Shown here piece by piece: positions 9,769 to 18,930 of a stretch of 64,000 nt of DNA. The stretch covers positions 62,001 through 126,000 of the forward strand of contig CALKXJ010000012.1 of the NCBI GenBank assembly GCA_938003835.1. The letters are read 5' to 3'. This DNA comes from an uncultured Bryobacteraceae bacterium (GTDB taxonomy: Bacteria > Acidobacteriota > Terriglobia > Bryobacterales > Bryobacteraceae). Both the position numbers and the translations under genes were made by a program. Below the pieces are notes generated by a model that did not search any database, was not told where the DNA came from, and saw nothing but the letters and a program-made list of their open reading frames with translations. Numbering within the stretch: position 1 is the stretch's first letter; each line of letters opens with the position of its first letter.

Positions 9769-10962
9769 TCAGGGCTCCGGGCGCCTGCCCCCGGCGAGAC
9801 GTTTTCTGCCGCCGGCTTGCGGCCCGATCGGGGGACTCTCTTTGAGACGCTCGAGATTCTCGGCGCTCAGGTCGCCGCGCCGGGGACCTTGCTGCTGCGT
9901 GGAGCGCTCGAGCAGTTGCTGCACGCCGGCATCGTTCGGATCGAGCGCCGCTGCGGCTTCGAGCCGCGCGCGAGCGGCAACCAGATCGCCGCGCCGCCAG
10001 AGCAGATAGCCGGCGTTGAACTGATAATCGGGATCGGCGGGGTCGAGCGCGGCCGCCTGCTCGACGGCCTCGAGCGCCCCGGGGTCACCCAGCCGGTGCA
10101 GGGCCAGCCCGAGATTGTTCCAGACGGCCGCGGCGGGCTTCTCGCGCGCCAGCGCCGAGAAGATTTCCACCGCCCCGCGGTAGTCTCCCGTCTGATAACG
10201 CGCCACGCCGAGCAGGAAGGCGGCCTCCCGATAGCGCGGATCGCCCGGAGCGATCTGTTCGAGCCAGCGGATGGCGGCGCGGTAGCCGCCTTCAGCCAGT
10301 TGCATCCGCGCCAGCTCCAGTCGCGGCGCTGCAAACTCCGGCGCCAGCAGGGCCGCCTGGGCGAGCAGGCGATGCTTCTGCTCCGCGGAGGCGCTCGTGA
10401 GGCCGCGGACATAGCTTTCGAGCGCGTCAAGACGTAGCGGCGCCTCCGGAGTTCCCGGTTCCGCCGGACAGTTCTCTTCGAGAAGCCGGCAAAGAATCCT
10501 CCCCGCCAGCCGGGCCTGAATCTGGCCGAGATCCGCCAGCGGACCCTCCTCGCTGAAGTCGGCCGTGGTCGCCAGCCGCTCGAGATCGACCAGGCGTGCA
10601 CGCACTTTCAGGGGGGCCTGCGCAAGCGAGGGGCCGTGCTCTCGAGCGGGAACCTGGAATTCGCCTGCGAGGGCGTAACGAGCCTGGAGCCTTTCGGCGA
10701 GTTTCAACGTCGCCGCCAGGCTGCGGCGGCCATTGCCGGCGAGACCCAGGCTCCTCGCGGCTTCTTCGCGCTCCTCGCGGCCGACACAGTCGATCTCACG
10801 ACTTGCGAGCGCGTCTCGAATCGCCTCGGCGATGCTGTCGCCGATCCATTCCGCGTTCGGCAGCTCCCCGGCGTCACGAAACGGCACGACGACTACCCGG
10901 CCCGTTCCTGCGTCGAGAGCCGGGACGGCGAGCAGGAGAACCACAAGCGCGATGCGCAACAC
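9769..10962 (-). CDS. Exported TPR-repeat protein with TolB-like N-terminal domain
   Basis: A 397-residue protein starting at GTG 10962 with a signal peptide (LRIALVVLLLAVPALDAG). Residues about 22-110 resemble the CsgG/TolB amino-terminal fold (RVVVVPFRDAG, IGDSIAEAIRDAL). From about 200 there are at least four TPR-like helix pairs, for example YREAAFLLGVARYQTGDYRG and AVWNNLGLALHRLGDPGALE. The C-terminus is basic and low-complexity. It probably acts as a periplasmic scaffold. It follows the sulfatase-like TPR lipoprotein by 50 bases, and the two may act together. Confidence 0.78.
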   Translation of the reverse strand: MLRIALVVLLLAVPALDAGTGRVVVVPFRDAGELPNAEWIGDSIAEAIRDALASREIDCVGREEREEAARSLGLAGNGRRSLAATLKLAERLQARYALAGEFQVPAREHGPSLAQAPLKVRARLVDLERLATTADFSEEGPLADLGQIQARLAGRILCRLLEENCPAEPGTPEAPLRLDALESYVRGLTSASAEQKHRLLAQAALLAPEFAAPRLELARMQLAEGGYRAAIRWLEQIAPGDPRYREAAFLLGVARYQTGDYRGAVEIFSALAREKPAAAVWNNLGLALHRLGDPGALEAVEQAAALDPADPDYQFNAGYLLWRRGDLVAARARLEAAAALDPNDAGVQQLLERSTQQQGPRRGDLSAENLERLKESPPIGPQAGGRKRLAGGRRPEP

Positions 10963-11012
10963 CGATTAGTGTAACAACCGGTCCGACCGTCGAGGCGCGG
11001 CGTGGCCACCGC

Positions 11013-13079
11013 CTACTCGAGACCGGCGAGCTCCTCCTCGACCCGGGCGACGATCTCGCCGTACTGCGCGCGCGGCGCTTTGGCGACGAAGGCCTGGAAA
11101 TGGCGGCGCGCGCGGGCGAGATCCCCGGTCATCTTGTAAATCAGCCCGAGGTTCAACTGGGCTTCCACCAGGTCCGGATCGAGCTCCACGGCCCGCTCGA
11201 AGTGGATGCGCGCGGCGGCGAGATCCTGGCGCCCGACGGCGATCAGGCCCAGGCCGTTATAGGCGGCCGCGTGCTGTTCGCCGGTGGCGAGAATCCAGCG
11301 GAAGATGCGCTCGGCGTCGGCGACGCGCCCCTTCTCCAGATACGCCGTCGCCAGGTTGGTCTGGCTCTCGACATCGGAGGGGTTCAACTGGGCCGCACGT
11401 TCATAGGCGGCGATCGCTTCGTCCTTCTTCCCCTCCCGCAACAACAGGTCGCCGATGCGCGAGTGCAGGCGCCCGCTGCGGATGCCCCGGTCCAGGCCGC
11501 TCTGGTAGAGCTTCATGGCGTCCCGGTAGCGGCCGGCCCTCTCGAGTTCCCCGCCGAGGTGGTAGTACAGCGAGGGGTTGGCTGGATCGGTTTCGAGCGC
11601 CTTGCCGAGGAGAGCGATCCGCTGCCCGAGCGGCAGCTTCGAGTCCGGCCCCACGGCGAGCTGGAGCGTGCGGAGGATCGAGACGCGGTCCTTGGGGTCG
11701 GTGCCCTGCCCGCTCAGCTCGTATTCGCGTGAGGAGAACCCGCTGAGATAGCCGAGCGTCTTGAGCTGGCGCAGGGTGCGCTCGTCGACCAGGCTCGTCT
11801 GCACCTTTTCTGCGCCGCCGCGGGCGCGCGCCGCTAGCAGGCCTTTGAGCCGGGTTTCGAGTTGTTGTGCCTCGCCGGGATGATCTCCTATGACGTTGCG
11901 CGACTCCTCCGGGTCCTGCTCAAGATCGTAGAGCTCGGGCTTCGGAGCCTGAATGTACTTCCAGCGATTGGTGCGGATGGCCCGCAACTCCGCCCAGCCC
12001 ATGTTCATCTTGGGGAAAAGCGTCTCAGCGTAACAGTAGGCAGTGTCGACCGGCTTGTCATTCCAGGCTGGAACGAGGCTGACCCCTTGAACCCCATCGG
12101 GCGGCGCTCCGCCCATCAGATCGAGCAGTGTCGGCAGCAGGTCGATGGTCCGGGCCTGCGCCATCACCCGCTTGCCCTCCGGCACGCCCGGTCCGGCGAG
12201 CAGGAAGGGGATTCGCAAGGTCTCCTCGTAAAGGAAGACGCCGTGAGTGAATTCGCCGTGTTCGCCCAGGCTCTCGCCGTGATCGGATAGCACCGCCCAA
12301 AGCGTTGCCTCGGCCGGCGCCTTCTGGCGGACGACCTCGAACAGCCGCCCGAGCTCATGATCCACGTAAGCGATCTCGCCGTCGTAAGGGCGGCCGTTGT
12401 ACTTCTGGCGGAACTCACCCGGCGGCTCATAAGGCAGATGCGGGTCAAAGACGTGGACCCAGAGGAAGAACGGCTTGCCCGATTGAGTCTCCAGCCAGCG
12501 GATGGCCCGGTTCACCACTTCGCCGGCAGGCCGTTCCGGATATTCGCGCGACTGCTGGCTCGCGTCGGGCTTGGGCATGTGGTCGTCGTAGACCGCAAAA
12601 CCCTGATTGAAACCGAAGAGCTTCTTAAGCACCGAGGCGCCGACGAAAGCCGCCGTGTCCCAGCCCTGCTCCTGGAGGATCTCGGCGAGGGTGGTCGAAG
12701 AGGATTGGAGCACAAAGCCGCCGGTGTTGCGGACGCCGTGCAGGTAAGGATACTGGCCGGTGAACATGCTGGCGTGGGAGGGTGGGGTGAGAGGGGCGGA
12801 GGCGATGGCGTTCTCAAACAGAACGCCCCGGCCGGCCAGAGCATCTAGGTTCGGAGTCTCAACCTTCGTGTACCCGTAGCAGCCCAGGCGATCGGCGCGC
12901 AGCGTGTCGATCGTGACAAGAACCAGGTTCAGCGGCCGCAGGGCCCGCCGCTGGGGAGCCGAAGGCGCCGGCCGCCGGCAGCTCCAAACTAGGGTCGCTG
13001 TCAGGCACAGCAGAACGAGCAGGAGGCGGCCGGGCGAGCCGCCCCCTGTGAAGCTCCACCGCTGGCGTCTACCACTCAA
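11013..13079 (-). CDS. Sulfatase-like (alkaline-phosphatase superfamily) lipoprotein fused to TPR repeats
   Basis: About 688 residues. A basic start and hydrophobic core lead to a lipobox (LVWSC), so it is probably a lipoprotein. Residues about 50-370 form an alkaline-phosphatase-superfamily domain: VTIDTLRADRLGCYGY, LTPPSHASMFTG, and the metal ligands in LSDHGESLGEHGEFTHG. Classical sulfatases have C/S-x-P-x-R at the nucleophile; here the aligned residues are T-P-P-S-H, so a formylglycine sulfatase is unlikely and a phosphoryl or other transferase role is possible. About 450-685 are TPR units. The TTG at 13079 slightly overlaps the receptor gene; an ATG at 13145 would add 22 residues that overlap it more. 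Confidence 0.75.
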   Translation of the reverse strand: MSGRRQRWSFTGGGSPGRLLLVLLCLTATLVWSCRRPAPSAPQRRALRPLNLVLVTIDTLRADRLGCYGYTKVETPNLDALAGRGVLFENAIASAPLTPPSHASMFTGQYPYLHGVRNTGGFVLQSSSTTLAEILQEQGWDTAAFVGASVLKKLFGFNQGFAVYDDHMPKPDASQQSREYPERPAGEVVNRAIRWLETQSGKPFFLWVHVFDPHLPYEPPGEFRQKYNGRPYDGEIAYVDHELGRLFEVVRQKAPAEATLWAVLSDHGESLGEHGEFTHGVFLYEETLRIPFLLAGPGVPEGKRVMAQARTIDLLPTLLDLMGGAPPDGVQGVSLVPAWNDKPVDTAYCYAETLFPKMNMGWAELRAIRTNRWKYIQAPKPELYDLEQDPEESRNVIGDHPGEAQQLETRLKGLLAARARGGAEKVQTSLVDERTLRQLKTLGYLSGFSSREYELSGQGTDPKDRVSILRTLQLAVGPDSKLPLGQRIALLGKALETDPANPSLYYHLGGELERAGRYRDAMKLYQSGLDRGIRSGRLHSRIGDLLLREGKKDEAIAAYERAAQLNPSDVESQTNLATAYLEKGRVADAERIFRWILATGEQHAAAYNGLGLIAVGRQDLAAARIHFERAVELDPDLVEAQLNLGLIYKMTGDLARARRHFQAFVAKAPRAQYGEIVARVEEELAGLE

Positions 13080-16000
13080 GGCGCGCGTCGAGCTGGATGG
13101 TGCGCCCGCCTCCGCCGGCCAGCAGGGCACCAAAGCCGGAATCACCGACCGTGGTGCTGACGAAGTAGCGGTCCGTGCGGTTGAACGGATTCGACATGGT
13201 CATGCCTATGAGGAAGTTGAGCCGTTCGTAGACGGGAAACGACTTACTCATGCGGAAGGACTCAGACATGGCGTGGGGGCCGCGCGTGCCGTCAATCAGG
13301 CGTGGCGCGGTCCCCACCCGTAAGGGCACTCCATTGCCGGTGCGCGGACTCTCCGTGAATGCCTCCGGGTTCAGGTACGGGCTCGGCTCGAAGAAGTCGA
13401 CCTTGCCCGGCGCTCCCTGTAAGGCATAAGGCCTGCCGGTGACGTCGGGCCGGATTCCCCAGGAGAAGCCGTCCGGGGAGGCGATGCCGCCCTGGCCGAC
13501 GTAAATCGGATCGCCGGAACGGTAGTTGTGGTTGGCGGCGAACTGCCAGCCGCCGAGCACATAGTTCGCCCAGCCTAGGTCGGCCCGCTTGCCCTTGCCC
13601 ACCGGGATCTCCCAGACCCAGGTGAGCTTAAAGAAGTGCGGGTAGTGGAAACTGGCCACGGAGCGCTCCAGGCGGCGGTTAAAGTAGTCCTGCACTGTCG
13701 CGTAGTAGGCGCCGGGACCGTTCGAGTCAACATAGGTGAGCGTCTTCGACCAGGTATAGGCCGCCAGAAAGCCAAGCCCCTTTCTCAGATGCCGCGTGAC
13801 GGTGACTTGCAGGGAATTGTAGTTGGAGTTGGAATTGTAGGGGAAGGCCTCCTGTACGCTGTAGTACTGCGGGAAGCGCCGCAGGGCCTGGGCCACGGTG
13901 GCGTCGTCGGGAAAGTCGGCATAAGGCTTGAGCGTGGGATGCGCTCCGACCTGATCGATGAGGAAGTCGCCCTGCCGCAGCAAGGTGGCCGGCAGGCCGT
14001 TCATCTCGCCGAAGACGAAGGAGCCCCACAGCCTGGTGCCTTTGTTGCCGATGTAGGCCAGCTCGAGCACCGTATCTTGCGGCAGCGCATACTGCACCGT
14101 CAGGTTCCAGTTCTGCACATATCCCGGCCGGTTGGCGTCGGGCGCCGTCGTCTGGTAGGCCTCGAAGTTGCCCGAGGCCGGATCCGTATTGGGCAACGTG
14201 CCGGTAAAATCCGGGAACCGGTCCGTCAAATACATCGACGGGTCGTCCACGAATCCTGTCGGGCTGGAGCGCTCCCGGACGGTGACGCCCCCGTTAAAGC
14301 CAAACAGGAAGCCGTCGTAACCCCAGTCGTTGCGGATGGGCGGCGTATTCGTGATGGCGTAGCCGCCGCGCACCACCATTTTCTCGCTCGCCTGATAGGC
14401 GAAGCCGAAGCGGGGCCCGATCTCCCGCCAGTAGGTGCGGTGCGGCGTTTTGTTGAATACCAGCGCACCAGGCAGGTTGCCGGCGCCCGGATTCGGCGCG
14501 TTCATGTCGATGTAGGAGAGCCGGTTGGTGACCTCGTAGAAGGGCGGAATCACCTCCCAGCGCAGGCCGATGTTTAGCGTCAGCTTCGGGCTGATCTTCC
14601 AGTCGTCCATCACGTAAGCGGCGTGGTGTGGCTGGCGGAAACCGGGATTCAGGGTGACGATCGTCCGGCTGGCGTTGTTCACCGCGCCCAGCAGAAAGCT
14701 GGCAAAGGCGTGGCCCGTTTCGCTCAGGTAGCCCGGTAGGTCGGTCGAGCGGGCGTGGAAGGTGAAGGCGCCGGAGCTCGAGCGGTCTTGCGAGTTATAG
14801 AAGTAACGCTTGTACTCGTAGCCGAAGCGAAAGCTGTGGGCGCCGCGGATCCAGGTCAGATCGTCATTGACCACCCAGCTTCCGTTGGGAGAGCTGTTGA
14901 AGAAGCCGACGCCCATGCGACCCACGGTGCCGCCCTGCCACTCGCGCCCGGCGAAGCTGAAAGTGGGGAACCAGGCGTCGGAGGTATTCTGGATGCCGAT
15001 CTTGCCCGCCCAGTTGACCCCCACTGTCTCCGGCGGAGCGCCGTTCTGGTTCCGAAAGCGGTTGTAGCCGGCGGCGATGCGGTTGAGGATGCTGGGCGAA
15101 ATCGTCGAATTGAGCGACAGGCGGACCATCCGGCCGGGCGTGATCTGCTCCTGCCAGGAGCTGGTGGGCGGCCCGGGAATGGGCAGGTACCGCGAGGCGC
15201 CGTTGTTGTTCCGCTTGCGGTAGCTGTGGTTGTAGTAGCCGGACAATCGGTGCCGGTCGCCAAGGTTGTGGTCACCTTTGACCCCGATGATGTGCAGGTC
15301 GAAGTAAGGCTGGCCCGTAGCGAGCCGGTTCTTGTTCCGCAGCATGCGGTCGAAGTCCGGATCCACGATGCCCACCTGCTCGATGACGTTCCGCGCCACG
15401 GGGTTCCACCGGCTCTTGGGGATGATGTTGCCGACGAACGGATCCCGGATCACCGCGCCGTTGACCTCGCGCGTGCTGAGCGGATCGTAGATCTGGCCGA
15501 AGACGACGTTGCGCCCCAAGGCATCCTTGCCGATGACCGAACCGGAGCTCGCGTTGCCCGTGTAGTTGGGATCGAACAGGCGGGAGAAATCGCCGTTCTT
15601 GAAGGCGGGCGTCGGCAAGGTGACGAAGCCGCTGAAGCGCAGGTCGTCGCGGTGGTCCTTCTCGAAGTTGGTGAAGAAGAAGGTCCTGTTGCGGCCGTTA
15701 TAGAGCTTGGGGATGTAGACCGGGCCGCCGAGCGAATAGCCGAAGTTGTGCTCGCGGTGCCGGCCTTTCTTGAGACCCTGCGTCTTCGCCGACAGGTTCA
15801 GGGCATTGAAGGCCTCGTTCTGGTGGTAATAGAAGGCCGAGCCGTGCAGCTCGTTCGTGCCGCTCTTGATGTTGAAATTCGCCACGGCGGTCTGCCCGCC
15901 GTTGTACTGCGCGCCGATGGCGCCGGTTTGGAGCTTGAACTCGCCGATGGCCTCGGCCGACGGGCTGAACTCGTTGTTGTTGCCGCCCGAGAGGTCGGCG

Positions 16001-16578
16001 CGCCCGATCGGGATGCCCTCGATGAGGATCTCGTGCGAATACTCCTGCCCGCCGTTGATCGACCCTTTGAAGGTGCCGCCGGTGGTGCCGGGCAGGGCGT
16101 CGAAGATGAACTGCTGAATCTGGCGCTGGCCGTCGTCGAGGAAGATGGGCCAGGCCTTGTACTCCTCGGTGGTGATGTAGCGGCCGATCTCGGCCGTGCC
16201 GGACTCGAGCAGCGGCGGCGCGGCGCTGACGGTCACTTCTTCGGTGACGGCGCCGACTTCGAGCGTGATGTTGAGCGTCTGGGTTTGGCCGACGCGGAGC
16301 GTCACGTTCTCCTGCGTGGCGGTGCGGAAGCCCGGCGCGCTCACGCGCAGGGTGTAGGTGCCGGCGGGCAGATAAGGCAGTGTGTAGGCGCCCGCTGAGG
16401 TGGTAGTGGTGCGCGTCTCCGTGCCCGTAGCGACATTCGTGGCTACGACGGTGGCGCCGGGAACGACGGCGCCTGAGGTGTCCAGGATCGTGCCGTTTAG
16501 TGTGGCGACATTGCCTTGGCCCAAAACCAACGCGGGCACAAGGAGCAGCAGCAGCGTAGTGCGTTGCGGAAGGTCCAT
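13069..16578 (-). CDS. TonB-dependent receptor, Oar-like, with N-terminal carboxypeptidase-regulatory-like domain
   Basis: A 1169-residue outer-membrane protein. A signal peptide ends at about 20 (LVLGQG). A carboxypeptidase-regulatory-like beta domain at about 25-110 (LNGTILDTSGAVVPGATVVA) is followed by a plug (about 115-260, ILIEGIPIGRADLSGG and FNIKSGTNELHGSAFYYHQN) and a large beta-barrel ending in DARLEW, with a terminal aromatic. Acidobacteria carry many such receptors, thought to import or bind oligosaccharides or other large ligands. AAGGGAG lies upstream of the ATG. It is divergent from the GH36-like gene, so a substrate from galactoside-containing glycans is possible. It heads a minus-strand gene series. 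Confidence 0.9.
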   Translation of the reverse strand: MDLPQRTTLLLLLVPALVLGQGNVATLNGTILDTSGAVVPGATVVATNVATGTETRTTTTSAGAYTLPYLPAGTYTLRVSAPGFRTATQENVTLRVGQTQTLNITLEVGAVTEEVTVSAAPPLLESGTAEIGRYITTEEYKAWPIFLDDGQRQIQQFIFDALPGTTGGTFKGSINGGQEYSHEILIEGIPIGRADLSGGNNNEFSPSAEAIGEFKLQTGAIGAQYNGGQTAVANFNIKSGTNELHGSAFYYHQNEAFNALNLSAKTQGLKKGRHREHNFGYSLGGPVYIPKLYNGRNRTFFFTNFEKDHRDDLRFSGFVTLPTPAFKNGDFSRLFDPNYTGNASSGSVIGKDALGRNVVFGQIYDPLSTREVNGAVIRDPFVGNIIPKSRWNPVARNVIEQVGIVDPDFDRMLRNKNRLATGQPYFDLHIIGVKGDHNLGDRHRLSGYYNHSYRKRNNNGASRYLPIPGPPTSSWQEQITPGRMVRLSLNSTISPSILNRIAAGYNRFRNQNGAPPETVGVNWAGKIGIQNTSDAWFPTFSFAGREWQGGTVGRMGVGFFNSSPNGSWVVNDDLTWIRGAHSFRFGYEYKRYFYNSQDRSSSGAFTFHARSTDLPGYLSETGHAFASFLLGAVNNASRTIVTLNPGFRQPHHAAYVMDDWKISPKLTLNIGLRWEVIPPFYEVTNRLSYIDMNAPNPGAGNLPGALVFNKTPHRTYWREIGPRFGFAYQASEKMVVRGGYAITNTPPIRNDWGYDGFLFGFNGGVTVRERSSPTGFVDDPSMYLTDRFPDFTGTLPNTDPASGNFEAYQTTAPDANRPGYVQNWNLTVQYALPQDTVLELAYIGNKGTRLWGSFVFGEMNGLPATLLRQGDFLIDQVGAHPTLKPYADFPDDATVAQALRRFPQYYSVQEAFPYNSNSNYNSLQVTVTRHLRKGLGFLAAYTWSKTLTYVDSNGPGAYYATVQDYFNRRLERSVASFHYPHFFKLTWVWEIPVGKGKRADLGWANYVLGGWQFAANHNYRSGDPIYVGQGGIASPDGFSWGIRPDVTGRPYALQGAPGKVDFFEPSPYLNPEAFTESPRTGNGVPLRVGTAPRLIDGTRGPHAMSESFRMSKSFPVYERLNFLIGMTMSNPFNRTDRYFVSTTVGDSGFGALLAGGGGRTIQLDARLEW

Positions 16579-16844
16579 TCTCGTCGACTCCCTTCAGATC
16601 CCCGTTCCTTTCGTTGCGCCGCGACCCCTTGCGGTTCGGCGCTGATTCTCATGCGGCTCTCGAAGGGAAGGAGGGCTGAAAGCAGCCGAGCTTCTCGGGA
16701 GGGCCAACCTGTCTCTGCCGGAGCTTCCATTCTGGAATACCGGACGCGCCCAGTATACACCTGTTCGAGGCGCGCGGCAAAGTCGGACGTGGTTTTCCCT
16801 CCGGGCCGGCCGGCAAGGAGGAGACCGGGAGTAATCTTGGAAGC
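16579..16844. promoter_or_regulatory. Divergent control region between TonB receptor and GH36-like gene
   Basis: This 266-base gap has no gene. Toward the receptor, a minus-strand TTGCCG (16780-16775) and TATACT (16757-16752) are 17 bases apart (4/6 and 5/6 matches), which would give a leader of about 165 bases. The element sits on the palindromic GTATAC. No equally good promoter is visible toward the GH36-like gene. Confidence 0.45.
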
Positions 16845-18929
16845 ATGAAGGCTCACTGGCTCCGCAGCGCACGGAGAAAAGCTTTGGGATGTCTGCCGCC
16901 GGCAGCCATGCTGACGGCCTCGTGTTTGGCCGCGGCAACGAGCGCGCAGCCTCCCGTACGCATCGACAGCGGCAGCCTAATCATCGAGTTCGACCAGAGG
17001 CTCCACAGCCGCGTCCTCGCCCGGTTCACCGGGCAGGAGACGGCGCTCGGGCCCTTCACCGCCTCGGAGACGATCCGGGCGAATGGGCGCGAGCTCAGAG
17101 ACTTTGCGATGGAAGAGACGGCGCGGCGGGTGGGGCGCGACCCGATCGGCCCGAGGCGTGAGCTCATGCTGACTGGAAACGCCGAGGGAGTGCGCAAGCA
17201 CATCCGGGCCGTGGTCTATGACCAGTTCCCCGACATGATTTTCTTCGAGGTCTCCTATATCAACACAGGCCCGGCGGATCTGGCCTTCGAGAGCTGGTCC
17301 AACCACGCTTATTCGCTCTCGGCGGGCACGCCGCCGGCCGATCCGCCCTTCTGGTCCTTCCAACCAGGCTCCTACAGCAAGCGCCCGGACTGGGTGGTGC
17401 CGGTCAAGGCGGGCTTCCGCCAGGAGAACTTCCTCGGCATGAACGCGACCGACTACGGTGGGGGGACTCCGGTGGTGGATGTCTGGCGGCGGGACGCCGG
17501 CATCGCCGTGGGCCACGTCGAGCTGGCGCCGAAGCTGGTCTCGCTGCCCGTCGAGGCTCGAGGCAACAATCGAGTCACCTTGGCCATCACTTACAGCAAA
17601 CCGGCCAGGCTGAAGCCGGGCGCAGTGTTACAGACGCTGCGGACCTTCGTCGCCGTCCATCAGGGCGATCACTTCCACACACTGAGACAATACAGCCGCT
17701 TCATGGCCGCGCAGGGCATCGGCTTCCGGCCGGCGCCGGCCTCCGCGTTCGAGCCCATCTGGTGCGGCTGGGGTTACGGGCGCGAGTTTACGCCCCAGCA
17801 GATCTACGGCGCTTTGCCCGTGGTGAAGAAGCTGGGGTTCGGATGGGTCACCGTGGACGACGGCTGGCAGACTTCCGAAGGAGACTGGTTCCTCGTGAAA
17901 GAAAAATTCCCCAACGGCGACCGGGACATGCGCGCCATGGTCGACCGGCTCCACGCCGAAGGCTTTCGAGCGCAGCTCTGGTGGGCGCCTTTGGCCGCCG
18001 ACCCGGACAGCGAGCTCGTTCGGAAGCATCCCGAGATGTTGCTTCTCAATGCTGACGGCTCACCGCGGCGGATTACCTGGTGGGACTCCTGGTACCTGTG
18101 CCCGGCCGAGCCCTCCGTCGTGGACTACCACCGCAGGCTGGTGGCGAAGATCATCCAAGAATGGGATTACGACGGTCTGAAACTCGACGGCCAGTTCATG
18201 AACGGTGTGCCGCCCTGCCACAACCCCGCTCACCGGCACGCGCAGCCGGAGGATGCCGTCGAGGCGCTGCCGCGATTCTTCCAAGCCATTTTTGAGACGG
18301 CCCTGAGTCTCAAGCCCGACGCTCTCATCGAGTTCTGCCCCTGTGGCACCATGTTCGCCTTCCACACGCTGCCGTACATGAACATGAGCGTGGCCTCCGA
18401 CCCGACGAGCTCCTGGCAGGTGCGCCTCAAGGGAAAGACGCTGAAAGCGCTCCATGGAGACTCGATCGCTTACTTCGGCGACCACGTGGAGCTGAGCGAC
18501 AAGGGGGCCGACTTCGCCTCGACCCTCGGAGTGGGCGGCGTGGTGGGCAGCAACTTCCGCTGGCCTCCCGGCTCGGGCGGCCGGCGGAAGGACCGCGGAG
18601 ACCTCACCCCCGACAAAGAGAAGCAATTCGCCAAATGGATTGCCCTGTACAAGCAGAAGATGCTCTCGCGTGGCGAGTATTTGGGAAAGCTTTATGATAT
18701 CGGCTTCGACCGTCCCGAAGCCCACGCCATCCGCAAGGGGGCGAACATGTACTACGCCTTCTATGCGCCGGAATTCCAGGGGAGCGTCGAGCTTCGCGGG
18801 CTGGCCGGCCGCGCCTATCGCATTACCGACTACGTGAACAACCGAGATCTGGGAACCGTGCGCGGCCCGGTGGGCCGGCTGGAGGTGCGATTCCGCGAGC
18901 ACCTGTTGCTCGAGGCCGTCCCCGAGTAG
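16845..18929 (+). CDS. Secreted alpha-galactosidase-like glycoside hydrolase (GH36-like)
   Basis: A 694-residue protein with an N-terminal signal (hydrophobic stretch about 15-34, ending TSAQP). An N-terminal beta-sandwich (about 35-290) precedes a TIM barrel. Barrel landmarks are WCGWGYGREFT, WVTVDDGWQTSEG, YDGLKLDGQFMNG (candidate nucleophile Asp) and SVASDPTSSWQVR (candidate acid/base Asp, as in the GH36 S-D motif). The C-terminal region is a small beta domain. It probably removes alpha-galactosyl or related residues outside the cytoplasm. It is divergent from the TonB receptor and ends one base before miaA, which is convergent. The exact sugar cannot be read from sequence. Confidence 0.72.
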   Translation: MKAHWLRSARRKALGCLPPAAMLTASCLAAATSAQPPVRIDSGSLIIEFDQRLHSRVLARFTGQETALGPFTASETIRANGRELRDFAMEETARRVGRDPIGPRRELMLTGNAEGVRKHIRAVVYDQFPDMIFFEVSYINTGPADLAFESWSNHAYSLSAGTPPADPPFWSFQPGSYSKRPDWVVPVKAGFRQENFLGMNATDYGGGTPVVDVWRRDAGIAVGHVELAPKLVSLPVEARGNNRVTLAITYSKPARLKPGAVLQTLRTFVAVHQGDHFHTLRQYSRFMAAQGIGFRPAPASAFEPIWCGWGYGREFTPQQIYGALPVVKKLGFGWVTVDDGWQTSEGDWFLVKEKFPNGDRDMRAMVDRLHAEGFRAQLWWAPLAADPDSELVRKHPEMLLLNADGSPRRITWWDSWYLCPAEPSVVDYHRRLVAKIIQEWDYDGLKLDGQFMNGVPPCHNPAHRHAQPEDAVEALPRFFQAIFETALSLKPDALIEFCPCGTMFAFHTLPYMNMSVASDPTSSWQVRLKGKTLKALHGDSIAYFGDHVELSDKGADFASTLGVGGVVGSNFRWPPGSGGRRKDRGDLTPDKEKQFAKWIALYKQKMLSRGEYLGKLYDIGFDRPEAHAIRKGANMYYAFYAPEFQGSVELRGLAGRAYRITDYVNNRDLGTVRGPVGRLEVRFREHLLLEAVPE

Positions 18930-18930
18930 A

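Noticed and set aside
14755-16398. Long plus-strand frame opposite the first TonB receptor
   Set aside because: Repetitive Val/Glu/Arg-rich composition typical of an antisense shadow; the receptor on the other strand has clear motifs.
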